Shown here: piece by piece, positions 1 to 5,349 of the stretch | Layout: the number at the start of each line of letters is the position of its first letter | Position numbering within the stretch: the first letter of the stretch is position 1 | Assembly (NCBI GenBank): GCA_009781955.1 | Contig: WQUT01000017.1 | Span: forward strand, 1 to 6,554 | Length of the DNA: 6,554 bases | Source: Pseudomonadota bacterium | GTDB lineage: Bacteria > Pseudomonadota > Alphaproteobacteria > Rs-D84 | Reading direction: 5' to 3' | The notes under the pieces: model-generated | The model's database searches: none | What the model was told of the DNA's origin: nothing | What the model saw: only the letters and a program-made list of their open reading frames with translations | Position numbers and translations under genes: made by a program

Positions 1-685
1 GCGTGGCATCCACCGCCTCGTTCCGATAGACGCGGCCGGGAACGACGATGCGGATGGGCAATTTGGATTCGTCGCCCTTTAACGACATCATAAAGCGGCT
101 CTGCACGGACGTGGTGTGCGTGCGCAGCAAAAATGCCTCGCATTTTTTACCCCCACCCGGCGCGCCGCCGGGCGCCGCCGGCCCCCCCGCAGGGGGGGGG
201 CTTACAGTATCTTTAATCCAGAAAGTATCCTGCATGTCGCGCGCCGGATGATGTTCCGGAATATCCAGCAGATCAAAGTTGTATTCCGGCAATTCTATTT
301 CCGGCCCCGTCACAACGGAAAACCCCAATCGCCGCATTGCATTAATGCATCTCTGCTCAACCTCTGTCACCGGATGCAGCGCGCCGGTCGGCTGGCCCGC
401 GCCGGGCAATGTCATATCAAACGCATCATTGGCCAGCTTTTCTTCTATAACATGCCGCGCCAACTGGGCCTTTGCATTATCCAGCAGGGATTCCATCTGT
501 TCGCGCACGGCATTCAGCTCTGCCCCCAATTTCTGGCGCGCGGCGGCCGCGGCGTTTTTCATCTCGTCAAACTTTGCCTTTATCTCGCTCTTTTTGCCCA
601 GGTATTTGGATTTTATATTATCCAGATCCTGGGCGGTTTTCGCAACCGAGAGGGCGTCTTTCAACGATTTAATCAGGTCGTTCAT
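1..685 (-). CDS. pheS: Phenylalanine--tRNA ligase alpha subunit, 3' end cut off by window edge
   Basis: PheS is the catalytic alpha chain of the alpha2beta2 phenylalanyl-tRNA synthetase and charges tRNA-Phe in the cytoplasm. The window holds 228 codons; the family is usually about 330-360 residues, so the C-terminal third lies beyond position 1. Visible parts are an N-terminal alpha-helical coiled-coil arm (about residues 1-90), class II motif 1 (GFSVVTGPEIELPEYNF, then IPEHHPARDMQDTFW ending near residue 156), LLRTHTTSVQ (186-195) and the start of motif 2 (GRVYRNE, 217-223). The ATG at 685 overlaps the upstream stop as ATGA, so translation is probably coupled; an AGGAAAGGA Shine-Dalgarno sits at 695-703, 9 bases ahead. 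The odd point is a Pro/Gly-rich insertion of about 24 residues (161-184) between DTFWIKDT and FLLRTHT, described separately. The reading frame stays open through it, so the gene is probably functional. pheT would be expected next, outside the window. Confidence 0.95.
   Translation of the reverse strand, partial: MNDLIKSLKDALSVAKTAQDLDNIKSKYLGKKSEIKAKFDEMKNAAAAARQKLGAELNAVREQMESLLDNAKAQLARHVIEEKLANDAFDMTLPGAGQPTGALHPVTEVEQRCINAMRRLGFSVVTGPEIELPEYNFDLLDIPEHHPARDMQDTFWIKDTVSPPPAGGPAAPGGAPGGGKKCEAFLLRTHTTSVQSRFMMSLKGDESKLPIRIVVPGRVYRNEAVDAT
134..205 (-). repeat. In-frame palindromic GC-rich insertion inside pheS
   Basis: This stretch encodes roughly V161 to A184 of PheS, where most PheS proteins go almost directly from the DTFW motif to LLRT. 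It is built of inverted repeats: a 7-bp C/G stem with loop GCA (182-198), a perfect 10-base palindrome CGGCGCGCCG (158-167), and, at its pheS-distal edge, an 8-bp stem AAAAATGC with loop CTC (about 130-148). The peptide is low complexity (Pro, Gly, Ala, then KKCEA). Its length keeps the frame. The pattern recalls the palindromic elements that insert in frame into Rickettsia genes, but no sequence identity to that family is claimed. The exact ends are uncertain by a few codons. Confidence 0.7.
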
Positions 686-1083
686 AGTTTGTATTCCTTT
701 CCTAGCTTGGAATCCGCGGGCAGTTCCAGGATGCCGTTGTGGCCGGGGCCTTGGCCCAGCTCCCCCTCGCTGCACATCATGCCGTTGGACAGGACGCCGC
801 GCAGTTCGCGCGCGGACAGCGGTTCGGTTTCATCCGGCAGAATCGCGCCCGGCAGCGCAAGAACCCCGACAAACCCGGGGCGCACGTTCGGCGCGCCGCA
901 TACAATCTGGCGCAATTCGCCGTCGCCCGCGTCAACGCGAAGGACGTGCAAGCGATCGGCGTTCGGATGGGGTTCCACCGCCACAATCTTTGCAACGACC
1001 AGCAATGGCGCGGGAACGGATTCCGCGCGCGCGCATTCCGCCGGTTTTGTTTTTCCCGAAAATAGTTTGCGAAAGAAATTCAT
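682..1083 (-). CDS. Stand-alone PheT-N-like (EMAPII/OB-fold) tRNA-binding protein
   Basis: This is a 133-residue protein made almost entirely of one tRNA-binding OB-fold. From about residue 28 it follows the N-terminal tRNA-binding domain of PheT: VVAKIVAVEPHPNADRL (29-45), VCGAPNVRPG (61-70), ALPGAILP (76-83), LRGVLSNGMMCSEGELG (94-110) and GILELPAD (117-124). The CGAPNV and SNGMMCSE motifs point to PheT rather than to CsaA, Trbp111 or the MetRS C-terminus. The first 27 residues (FFRKLFSGK, then a linker) lack the LSWLK-type opening of PheT. The start at 1083 is chosen for the AGAGGG Shine-Dalgarno at 1089-1094, 5 bases ahead; an in-frame ATG at 1161 would add 26 residues of GGVRQGGGG-type low complexity. 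The last codons overlap the pheS start (ATGA). It may help deliver tRNA to PheRS or replace a missing PheT domain; both are inference. Confidence 0.85.
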   Translation of the reverse strand: MNFFRKLFSGKTKPAECARAESVPAPLLVVAKIVAVEPHPNADRLHVLRVDAGDGELRQIVCGAPNVRPGFVGVLALPGAILPDETEPLSARELRGVLSNGMMCSEGELGQGPGHNGILELPADSKLGKEYKL

Positions 1084-1147
1084 TTTTACCCTCTGTCCGA
1101 TAACCGCCCCGCCGCCCCCTTGGCGCACGCCCCCAAATGATGGGAAC

Positions 1148-1180
1148 ACAATAAAAGCCATCTCTTGATGGCTTTATTGT
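1148..1180 (-). terminator. Hairpin between rplT and the tRNA-binding/pheS genes; terminator or attenuator
   Basis: AAAGCCATC (1154-1162) pairs perfectly with GATGGCTTT (1167-1175) around a four-base loop. Pairing extends outwards through ACAAT/ATTGT with one bulged A. Read on the minus strand, the stem runs into TTTTATTGTG, a modest U-rich tail. It lies 31 bases after the rplT stop, so it could end the rpmI-rplT transcript or act as a partial terminator before the tRNA-binding/pheS genes. In the plus direction it is also U-rich, but no plus-strand gene ends here. I see no Phe-rich leader peptide like E. coli pheM ahead of it. Confidence 0.6.
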
Positions 1181-1211
1181 TGCATACTGCATGATAAATC
1201 GCCACCGAAAT

Positions 1212-1577
1212 TTATTTATCGGTTTTGATAAATCGTTTCGCGCTCTCGGTCAATTTCTCAAAGTTTGCGTCGTTGGCATACGCCATTTCGGCCAATACCT
1301 TTCTGTCCAGCTCTATCCCGGCTTTTTTCAGACCGCTCATAAATTGGCTGTATGTCAAACCTGCGGCGCGCACTGCGGCGTTGATGCGGACGATCCAGAG
1401 CGATCTGAACTCGCGCTTTCTCACCCGGCGGTCGCGATATGCGTATTGTCCGGCTTTTTCGGTTTTTTCGCGCGCGGCGCGATATGTTGAATGATGGCGG
1501 CCCAGGTAACCCTTGGCCCGGCCCAGTATTTTGTTATGTTTTTGTTTTACGGTTGTCCCGCGTTTTACACGTGCCAT
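1212..1577 (-). CDS. rplT: Large ribosomal subunit protein bL20
   Basis: bL20 binds 23S rRNA early in 50S assembly. The 121-residue product is full length for the family and shows the classic N-terminus MARVKRGTTVKQKHNKIL with a basic, rRNA-threading arm, then GRAKGYLGRH, the basic RDRRVRKREFRSLWIVRINAA segment (split here only by word order), GLTYSQFM and NRKVLAE-like DRKVLAEMA, and ends ESAKRFIKTDK. The minus-strand start at 1577 is preceded by a GGGGG-rich Shine-Dalgarno about 6 bases upstream. It lies 12 bases after rpmI and is surely cotranscribed with it. infC, which precedes rpmI in many bacteria, is absent from this locus. Nothing in the sequence looks damaged. Confidence 0.98.
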   Translation of the reverse strand: MARVKRGTTVKQKHNKILGRAKGYLGRHHSTYRAAREKTEKAGQYAYRDRRVRKREFRSLWIVRINAAVRAAGLTYSQFMSGLKKAGIELDRKVLAEMAYANDANFEKLTESAKRFIKTDK

Positions 1578-1589
1578 GATTGCCCCCTT

Positions 1590-1793
1590 TTATTTCAAGC
1601 CGTATGGGGCCATCAGTTTGATCTGGCCTTCGTGGTTTTCGTTAAGATAGTTGGATTTTGCGCCGGCTTTGTTGGCACGTTTGGATTTGTGGCGCAGAAA
1701 GTGGTTATGCCCCGCCCGTCCGGTTTTTATCTGGCCGGATGCGGTCATGGACATGCGCTTTTTCACGCCCGATTTGGTTTTCATTTTTGGCAT
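1590..1793 (-). CDS. rpmI: Large ribosomal subunit protein bL35
   Basis: This 67-residue basic protein of the 50S subunit matches the bL35 family in length and motifs: MPKMKTKSGVKKR at the N-terminus, TASGQIKTGRAGHNH, FLRHKSKRANK and a C-terminal MAPYGLK. The reading frame stays open back to 1883, but the start at 1793 is chosen because MPKMKTKS is the conserved family start and a GGAG Shine-Dalgarno lies about 7 bases ahead; the alternative would add an unconserved 30-residue tail. It is the first gene of the leftward unit and is divergent from mreC. In many bacteria L20 represses this operon through the leader RNA; a leader of about 80 bases is predicted here, but I cannot show such a structure. 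Confidence 0.97.
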   Translation of the reverse strand: MPKMKTKSGVKKRMSMTASGQIKTGRAGHNHFLRHKSKRANKAGAKSNYLNENHEGQIKLMAPYGLK

Positions 1794-1882
1794 TTTATGC
1801 TCCGTCGTGTTCGTGGTTCGTGCTCGCGGCCCGTAAGCTGCGGCGCCCTTGCGGCAATGCTTGGCCGGTTCAGGCAGGATCA

Positions 1883-1909
1883 TTATTACCTAAATTTCAG
1901 AAAAATCAA
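1883..1909 (-). promoter_or_regulatory. Candidate sigma70-type promoter for rpmI-rplT
   Basis: On the minus strand TTGATT (1909-1904) and TAATAA (1888-1883) are separated by 15 bases, slightly shorter than ideal, within an AT-rich patch in an otherwise GC-rich area. Transcription would start near 1876 and give a leader of about 80 bases before rpmI. The call rests on consensus matching only. Confidence 0.4.
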
Positions 1910-1917
1910 GAAAAATT

Positions 1918-2050
1918 GTTAGTCGTTGGTCGTTAGTCGTTGGTCGTTGGTATTTCGTTATAAGTTGCAATTTGAAAAATCTATTGTAATATCTGCAAAA
2001 TTGTGTATGCAAGTGACCAAATACCAACGACTAACGACCAATGACCACCA
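1918..2050. repeat. Inverted repeat with 7-base-period arms around the mreC promoter
   Basis: The left arm (1918-1955) is a run of heptads TCGTTGG/TCGTTAG followed by TATTT. The right arm (2019-2050) is the reverse complement, AAATACCAACGA then CTAACGA and CCAATGA. Two registers pair: 19 bp perfect (1926-1944 with 2023-2041) or 12 bp perfect (1944-1955 with 2019-2030) extended with mismatches. The AT-rich centre of about 63 bases carries the best mreC promoter match. The right arm runs into mreC and encodes its first residues (MTTN). The layout is the same as in the two elements flanking mrdA, but the unit sequence differs. Confidence 0.85.
1965..1992 (+). promoter_or_regulatory. Candidate sigma70-type promoter for mreC
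   Basis: TTGCAA (1965-1970) and TAATAT (1987-1992) are separated by 16 bases, in the AT-rich loop between the two heptad arms. Transcription would start near 2000, leaving a leader of about 40 bases. That transcript would contain only the right arm, so the full stem could form in DNA or in read-through RNA but not in this mRNA. No Shine-Dalgarno is visible before the mreC ATG. Confidence 0.45.
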
Positions 2051-2877
2051 ACAAATCATCTTCAAAGATCTATTCCACAATACGCGCCGGAATTGTCGCG
2101 TGCCTGGTTCCCGTATTCTTCATATACATTATGATTGACAAGCCTGATTACAAAATTATGAATTCCGTGTCCGGGATTGTTGTTCCGGTCGCGCATTTTG
2201 TCGCGGACGGGGTGTCTTTCCCATTCCGCATAATCGGGCGCGCGGCACAAAACCTGCACGACGGGGCCTTGATTATGCAGGAAAATCGGAACTTGCGCGC
2301 GCAATTGGACGAATTAATGCGCGATCGGAACCAGTGCCTGGTGCTGATGGATGAAAACAAACGGCTGGGCCAAGAATTGGGCGCCGTCCGCGCAAACCCG
2401 CAGAAAGCGACCGTCGCGCGAATAATCCATGATAATTCCTCCATCGCGCACAATACCTTTATTTTGAACAGGGGCAAAAACGGCGGTGTCAGCCCCAACA
2501 TGGCCGTGGTTTCTTTTGACGGCGGCCTGGTCGGCATAGTCGCGTCTGTCACGCTGGACAGCGCAAAGGTCCGTGCTTTGACGGACCCCAAATCAAACAT
2601 CCCCGTGCGCGTCGCCGGCAGCGACGTTTACGGATTCCTGCGCGGGAATGGCGCGGCCGCGCCGTATTTTGAATTTTACAGCGACCCGGAATTCATGGCG
2701 AGCGCCGGCAACCGCCTGATTACCAGCGGGATAAAGGGAACCGTTCCGGACAATATCCCGGTCGGCATAGTGCGCGACGCCGACAAAACGTCCGCCAGCG
2801 TGGAATTGGTCGCGCCCGTGGGCCGGCTGCACGACGTGATGGTTCTGGGATTTGATGGAGGAGAGAAATACAAGTAG
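2041..2877 (+). CDS. mreC: Rod-shape-determining protein MreC
   Basis: MreC is the periplasmic scaffold of the elongasome; it self-assembles and activates PBP2-RodA. The 278-residue product has a short cytoplasmic tail, one membrane helix (about 14-33, ending FFIYIMI), a coiled coil (about 76-118, with QENRNLRAQLDEL and DENKRLGQELG) and two beta domains. Family motifs include LNRGKNGGVSPNMAV (142-156), GGLVGIV (161-167), LTDPKSNIPVRV (180-191) and ITSGIKGTVPDNIPVGIV (227-244). Length is normal for MreC without a long C-terminal extension. ATG 2041 is the only plausible start because an in-frame TAA lies just upstream at 2032-2034; it has no evident Shine-Dalgarno and sits inside a repeat arm. 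mreD follows after one base, so the two are surely cotranscribed. mreB is not adjacent. Confidence 0.96.
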   Translation: MTTNKSSSKIYSTIRAGIVACLVPVFFIYIMIDKPDYKIMNSVSGIVVPVAHFVADGVSFPFRIIGRAAQNLHDGALIMQENRNLRAQLDELMRDRNQCLVLMDENKRLGQELGAVRANPQKATVARIIHDNSSIAHNTFILNRGKNGGVSPNMAVVSFDGGLVGIVASVTLDSAKVRALTDPKSNIPVRVAGSDVYGFLRGNGAAAPYFEFYSDPEFMASAGNRLITSGIKGTVPDNIPVGIVRDADKTSASVELVAPVGRLHDVMVLGFDGGEKYK

Positions 2878-2878
2878 A

Positions 2879-3379
2879 ATGGTAGATTCGCTTATGAAGA
2901 AACTAACCCATTATCTTGATATAATTTTCCCATTCGCCGCCACTCTGATTTTATGGCGGCTGGATTCGCGCGTTTGGAATCCAGGCGGCATTCTGGCCAT
3001 TCTGCCGATTTTCTATTATTCGTTCGTGCGCCCGCGGGGCTTTTTCCTGCCATTCGCGATACTCGGGTGCTTTCTGTTGGATTACAACTTTGACACTCTG
3101 CTGTTCTGGACGACCATGTTCGCGATTAGCTATGGCGTATACGGGTTCCAGTCATACCTGGACATATCGCGGCAGAAGTTTGACGGGCTTTACGTCTTTA
3201 TGTTTTTCTTCGGATTATGCCTGCTGATCCTGGGCGCGTGGGCAATGGCCGCGACGATGTCATTGCGGCCCGCGCCCGAAACAATTTGGTTGTTTTTATG
3301 GGTAACTGTGCTATACATGCCGTTCGTGGCATTGGCAAAGAAAATATCCGCCGCGCCTGCGGCGCGAGTGACAAAGTGA
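2879..3379 (+). CDS. mreD: Rod-shape-determining membrane protein MreD
   Basis: MreD is an inner-membrane partner of MreC in the side-wall synthesis machine. The 166-residue product is almost wholly hydrophobic with about five or six membrane helices (near 12-27, 37-50, 54-72, 75-90, 104-125 and 134-153) and the typical PxFYYSFVRPRG loop and charged LLDYNFD turn (66-72). Its sequence is diverged, so the name also rests on its place between mreC and mrdA. The ATG at 2879 lies one base after the mreC stop; GGAGGAG at 2857-2863 is a rather distant Shine-Dalgarno, so ATG 2855 (overlapping mreC) or ATG 2894 remain possible. The last residues (RVTK) and the stop codon are made from the left arm of a repeat element, suggesting the original C-terminus was replaced or extended. 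Confidence 0.9.
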   Translation: MVDSLMKKLTHYLDIIFPFAATLILWRLDSRVWNPGGILAILPIFYYSFVRPRGFFLPFAILGCFLLDYNFDTLLFWTTMFAISYGVYGFQSYLDISRQKFDGLYVFMFFFGLCLLILGAWAMAATMSLRPAPETIWLFLWVTVLYMPFVALAKKISAAPAARVTK

Positions 3380-3415
3380 CAGAGTGACAGAATTGTGGCG
3401 ACCGCGCTATGCCAA

Positions 3416-3442
3416 CCCAACAAAATTTTCAATTTTGTTGGG
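3416..3442. repeat. Perfect 12-bp hairpin inside element copy 1
   Basis: CCCAACAAAATT (3416-3427) pairs with AATTTTGTTGGG (3431-3442) around loop TTC. It is not followed by a T-run on either strand, so it is unlikely to be an intrinsic terminator. It may protect mRNA ends or simply be part of the repeat's structure. Confidence 0.75.
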
Positions 3443-3462
3443 GCCCGGGGCGCGGATATAAT
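3435..3462 (+). promoter_or_regulatory. Candidate internal promoter for mrdA-rodA
   Basis: TTGTTG (3435-3440) and a perfect TATAAT (3457-3462) are 16 bases apart. The -35 lies in the right half of the 12-bp hairpin. If real, mrdA and rodA could be transcribed apart from mreCD, with a leader of about 70 bases containing the element's right arm. The GC-rich spacer (GGGCCCGGGGCGCGGA) is unusual for a strong promoter. Confidence 0.4.
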
Positions 3463-3540
3463 TAATTTGCTTGTCACCACCGGTGACACGTTAACTTTGT
3501 CACTCTGTCGCTTTGTCACTGCGAGCGAAGCGAGCAAACT

Positions 3541-5349
3541 ATGATAGACCGCGAAGTCGGCGCAACTTTTGACCGTCGTTCCGCGCTGCTGCTGGGCGGC
3601 GCGGCCGCGCTTACCGTCATTCTGGTCGCGCGCATGCTGCAAATGCAATTGTTCCAGCACGGCAAATACAAAAAACTTTCCGAAAGAAATTCATACCGCA
3701 CCAAAATCAATCTGCCGGAACGCGGGAAAATACTGGGGTCGGGCAATACGCCGCTGGCCAAGGACGCCCCCATTTACAGGGTTTACATAATTCCGGACGA
3801 GGCGGACGACCTGAATGATCTTTTGGCGGCGGTAAAGCGCGAGCTGAACCTGAAACCGTCCGACATAGGTCGGATTCAGAAAAGAATCCAGAAACAGCGC
3901 GGGTTCCAGCCGGCGCTGGTGAAAGAAAATACGAATTGGGACCAGCTGGCGGGACTGCAAACCATGAATCTGAACGGATTGCATATAGAGCGGGGATTTT
4001 CGCGCCGCTATCCGTTGGGGCCCGCGGGCGCGCAGACGATCGGATATCTGGGCGCGCCGGGCGCGATCGTGCGGCCGGATCAGGAAGACGCCGCGCGTTC
4101 GCCGTTCTTCACAACGGGCCAGGCGGGGCTTGAAAAGGCGTTTGACGCGCAGCTTTCCGGAACGGTCGGAAAAACCGCGCTGATCGTGGACGCAATGGGG
4201 CGCGTCACCGGCAAAGACCAATCCATGGAAATCCAAAGCACGGACGGCAAAAATCTGCAAACAACGCTTTCAGAGCCGATCATGCGGAAACTTTACGAGC
4301 TGTTAGAGCCCAACAAATCCGGCTGCGGCGTCGTTATGGCCGCGCAAACGGGCGAGATTTTGGCGATGGTATCCGCGCCCAGTTACGACGCGAATAATTT
4401 CAAGGCCGACGACAGCGCGGAAATGATGCAGGACCTGCTTAAAAATCCGCTGAAACCGTTTATGAACAAAACGTTGGAAGGATTGTATCCCCCTGGCTCT
4501 ACATTCAAGATAGTCGTGGCGCTGGCCGCGCTGGAATCCGGCGCGATTACGCCGACGGAAAAAATAAACTGCGCCGGCAAATGGGAATACGGAAACCATC
4601 TGTATCATTGCTGGGAGGCGCGCGGCCACGGCTGGACAGATATGGTCGGCGCGTTGCAGCATTCATGCGATATTTACTTTTACCAGGTCGCGTTGCGCAC
4701 GGGGATAGAGGCTATAAACGGCATGGCGGCGCGGCTGGGGCTGGGGCAGGTCCTTCTCTCCACGCTGCCGCGCGAAATGGCGGGGATTGTTCCGGACAAG
4801 GCGTGGAAGGAAAAGAACGTCGGCATGCGCTGGCAGCACGGCGACACGATCATATCCGGCATAGGCCAGGGGTTTGTTCTGGCGAACTGCCTGCAACTTG
4901 CGACCATGATGGCGCGCGTTTCCACAAACAGCGCCGTATGGCCGCGGCTTGTTACCGGCGATCCCAAACCGGAAATCGGGTTCCAGTCGCTGGGGTTGCA
5001 GCAAAAGAACATTGATGTCGTTCTGAAAGGATTGGAAAAAGTCACCCAGGACGGCGGCACCGCGGCGGGCGCGGCGATCAATGTCCGCGGAAAGCGCATG
5101 GGCGGCAAAACCGGAACCAGCCAGGTCCGCAGCATCAGCAGGAAAGAGCGCGACATAGGCGTCAGAACAAGCGAGCAGCTGCCGTGGGAACTGCGCAATC
5201 ACGGACTGTTCGTGGGATACGCGCCGACAGACCGGCCCGAATACATAGTGTCCGTCGTGACCGAGCATTCCGGCGGCAGCGGACCGGCCGCGCGCGTGGC
5301 GGCCGGGGTGATGAAGGAACTATTAAAGAGTGACAAAGTGACAGAGTGA
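3541..5349 (+). CDS. mrdA: Penicillin-binding protein 2, elongasome transpeptidase
   Basis: PBP2 crosslinks side-wall peptidoglycan in partnership with RodA. The 602-residue class B PBP is full length. It has a short cytoplasmic tail, one membrane anchor (about 15-37), a pedestal domain starting LPERGKIL (R61-L65), and a transpeptidase domain with all three catalytic motifs: STFK (S320 nucleophile, K323), SCD (S375-D377, the PBP2-type form of SxN) and KTGT (K523-T526). C344, C357 and C376 lie between the first two motifs; such Cys/His-rich stretches occur in PBP2 relatives and may bind metal or form a disulfide (inference). ATG 3541 is used because it fits the family N-terminus; its Shine-Dalgarno is weak (GCGAGC 7 bases ahead, part of the repeat). 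The last residues, SDKVTE and the stop, are encoded by the left arm of element copy 2. Copy 1 ends 5 bases before the start, so the gene sits between two repeats. Confidence 0.97.
   Translation: MIDREVGATFDRRSALLLGGAAALTVILVARMLQMQLFQHGKYKKLSERNSYRTKINLPERGKILGSGNTPLAKDAPIYRVYIIPDEADDLNDLLAAVKRELNLKPSDIGRIQKRIQKQRGFQPALVKENTNWDQLAGLQTMNLNGLHIERGFSRRYPLGPAGAQTIGYLGAPGAIVRPDQEDAARSPFFTTGQAGLEKAFDAQLSGTVGKTALIVDAMGRVTGKDQSMEIQSTDGKNLQTTLSEPIMRKLYELLEPNKSGCGVVMAAQTGEILAMVSAPSYDANNFKADDSAEMMQDLLKNPLKPFMNKTLEGLYPPGSTFKIVVALAALESGAITPTEKINCAGKWEYGNHLYHCWEARGHGWTDMVGALQHSCDIYFYQVALRTGIEAINGMAARLGLGQVLLSTLPREMAGIVPDKAWKEKNVGMRWQHGDTIISGIGQGFVLANCLQLATMMARVSTNSAVWPRLVTGDPKPEIGFQSLGLQQKNIDVVLKGLEKVTQDGGTAAGAAINVRGKRMGGKTGTSQVRSISRKERDIGVRTSEQLPWELRNHGLFVGYAPTDRPEYIVSVVTEHSGGSGPAARVAAGVMKELLKSDKVTE

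Larger units (their letters stand above)
3366..3535. repeat. Palindromic element copy 1, between mreD and mrdA
   Basis: The left arm (3366-3390) consists of 8-base units AGTGACAA/AGTGACAG. The right arm (about 3494-3520) is its near-perfect reverse complement, followed by GCGAGCGAAGCGAGC. Between them are a 12-bp perfect hairpin (3416-3442), a GC-rich stretch, a TATAAT box, and a 7-bp TGTCACC/GGTGACA hairpin (about 3471-3487). TGA occurs at 3369, 3377 and 3385, one in each frame; the second is the mreD stop. The first 23 bases are identical to the start of copy 2 beyond mrdA (5328-5350), and the last 24 match copy 2 with one difference. Confidence 0.88.

Noticed and set aside
134..205. pheS as a frameshifted pseudogene caused by the C/G runs
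   Set aside because: The frame reads through to LLRTHTTSVQ and motif 2 on the far side without a stop, so the insertion is in frame.
116..1168. Long open frame on the plus strand opposite pheS and the tRNA-binding gene
   Set aside because: It is the antisense shadow of two well-recognised genes, has Arg/Pro/Ser-rich low-complexity sequence and no family motifs.
1794..1883. 30-residue N-terminal extension of L35
   Set aside because: The conserved L35 start MPKMKTKS with its own Shine-Dalgarno is at 1793, and the extension would overlap the predicted transcription start.
1491..1922. 143-codon plus-strand frame opposite rpmI
   Set aside because: Antisense to rpmI and the start of rplT, no ribosome site and no recognisable motif.
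3416..3442. 12-bp hairpin as an intrinsic terminator after mreD
   Set aside because: No T-run follows on either strand; the flanks are GC-rich.
4663..5268. 201-codon minus-strand frame inside mrdA
   Set aside because: It lies opposite the conserved transpeptidase domain and is a by-product of GC-rich codon use; no recognisable domain.
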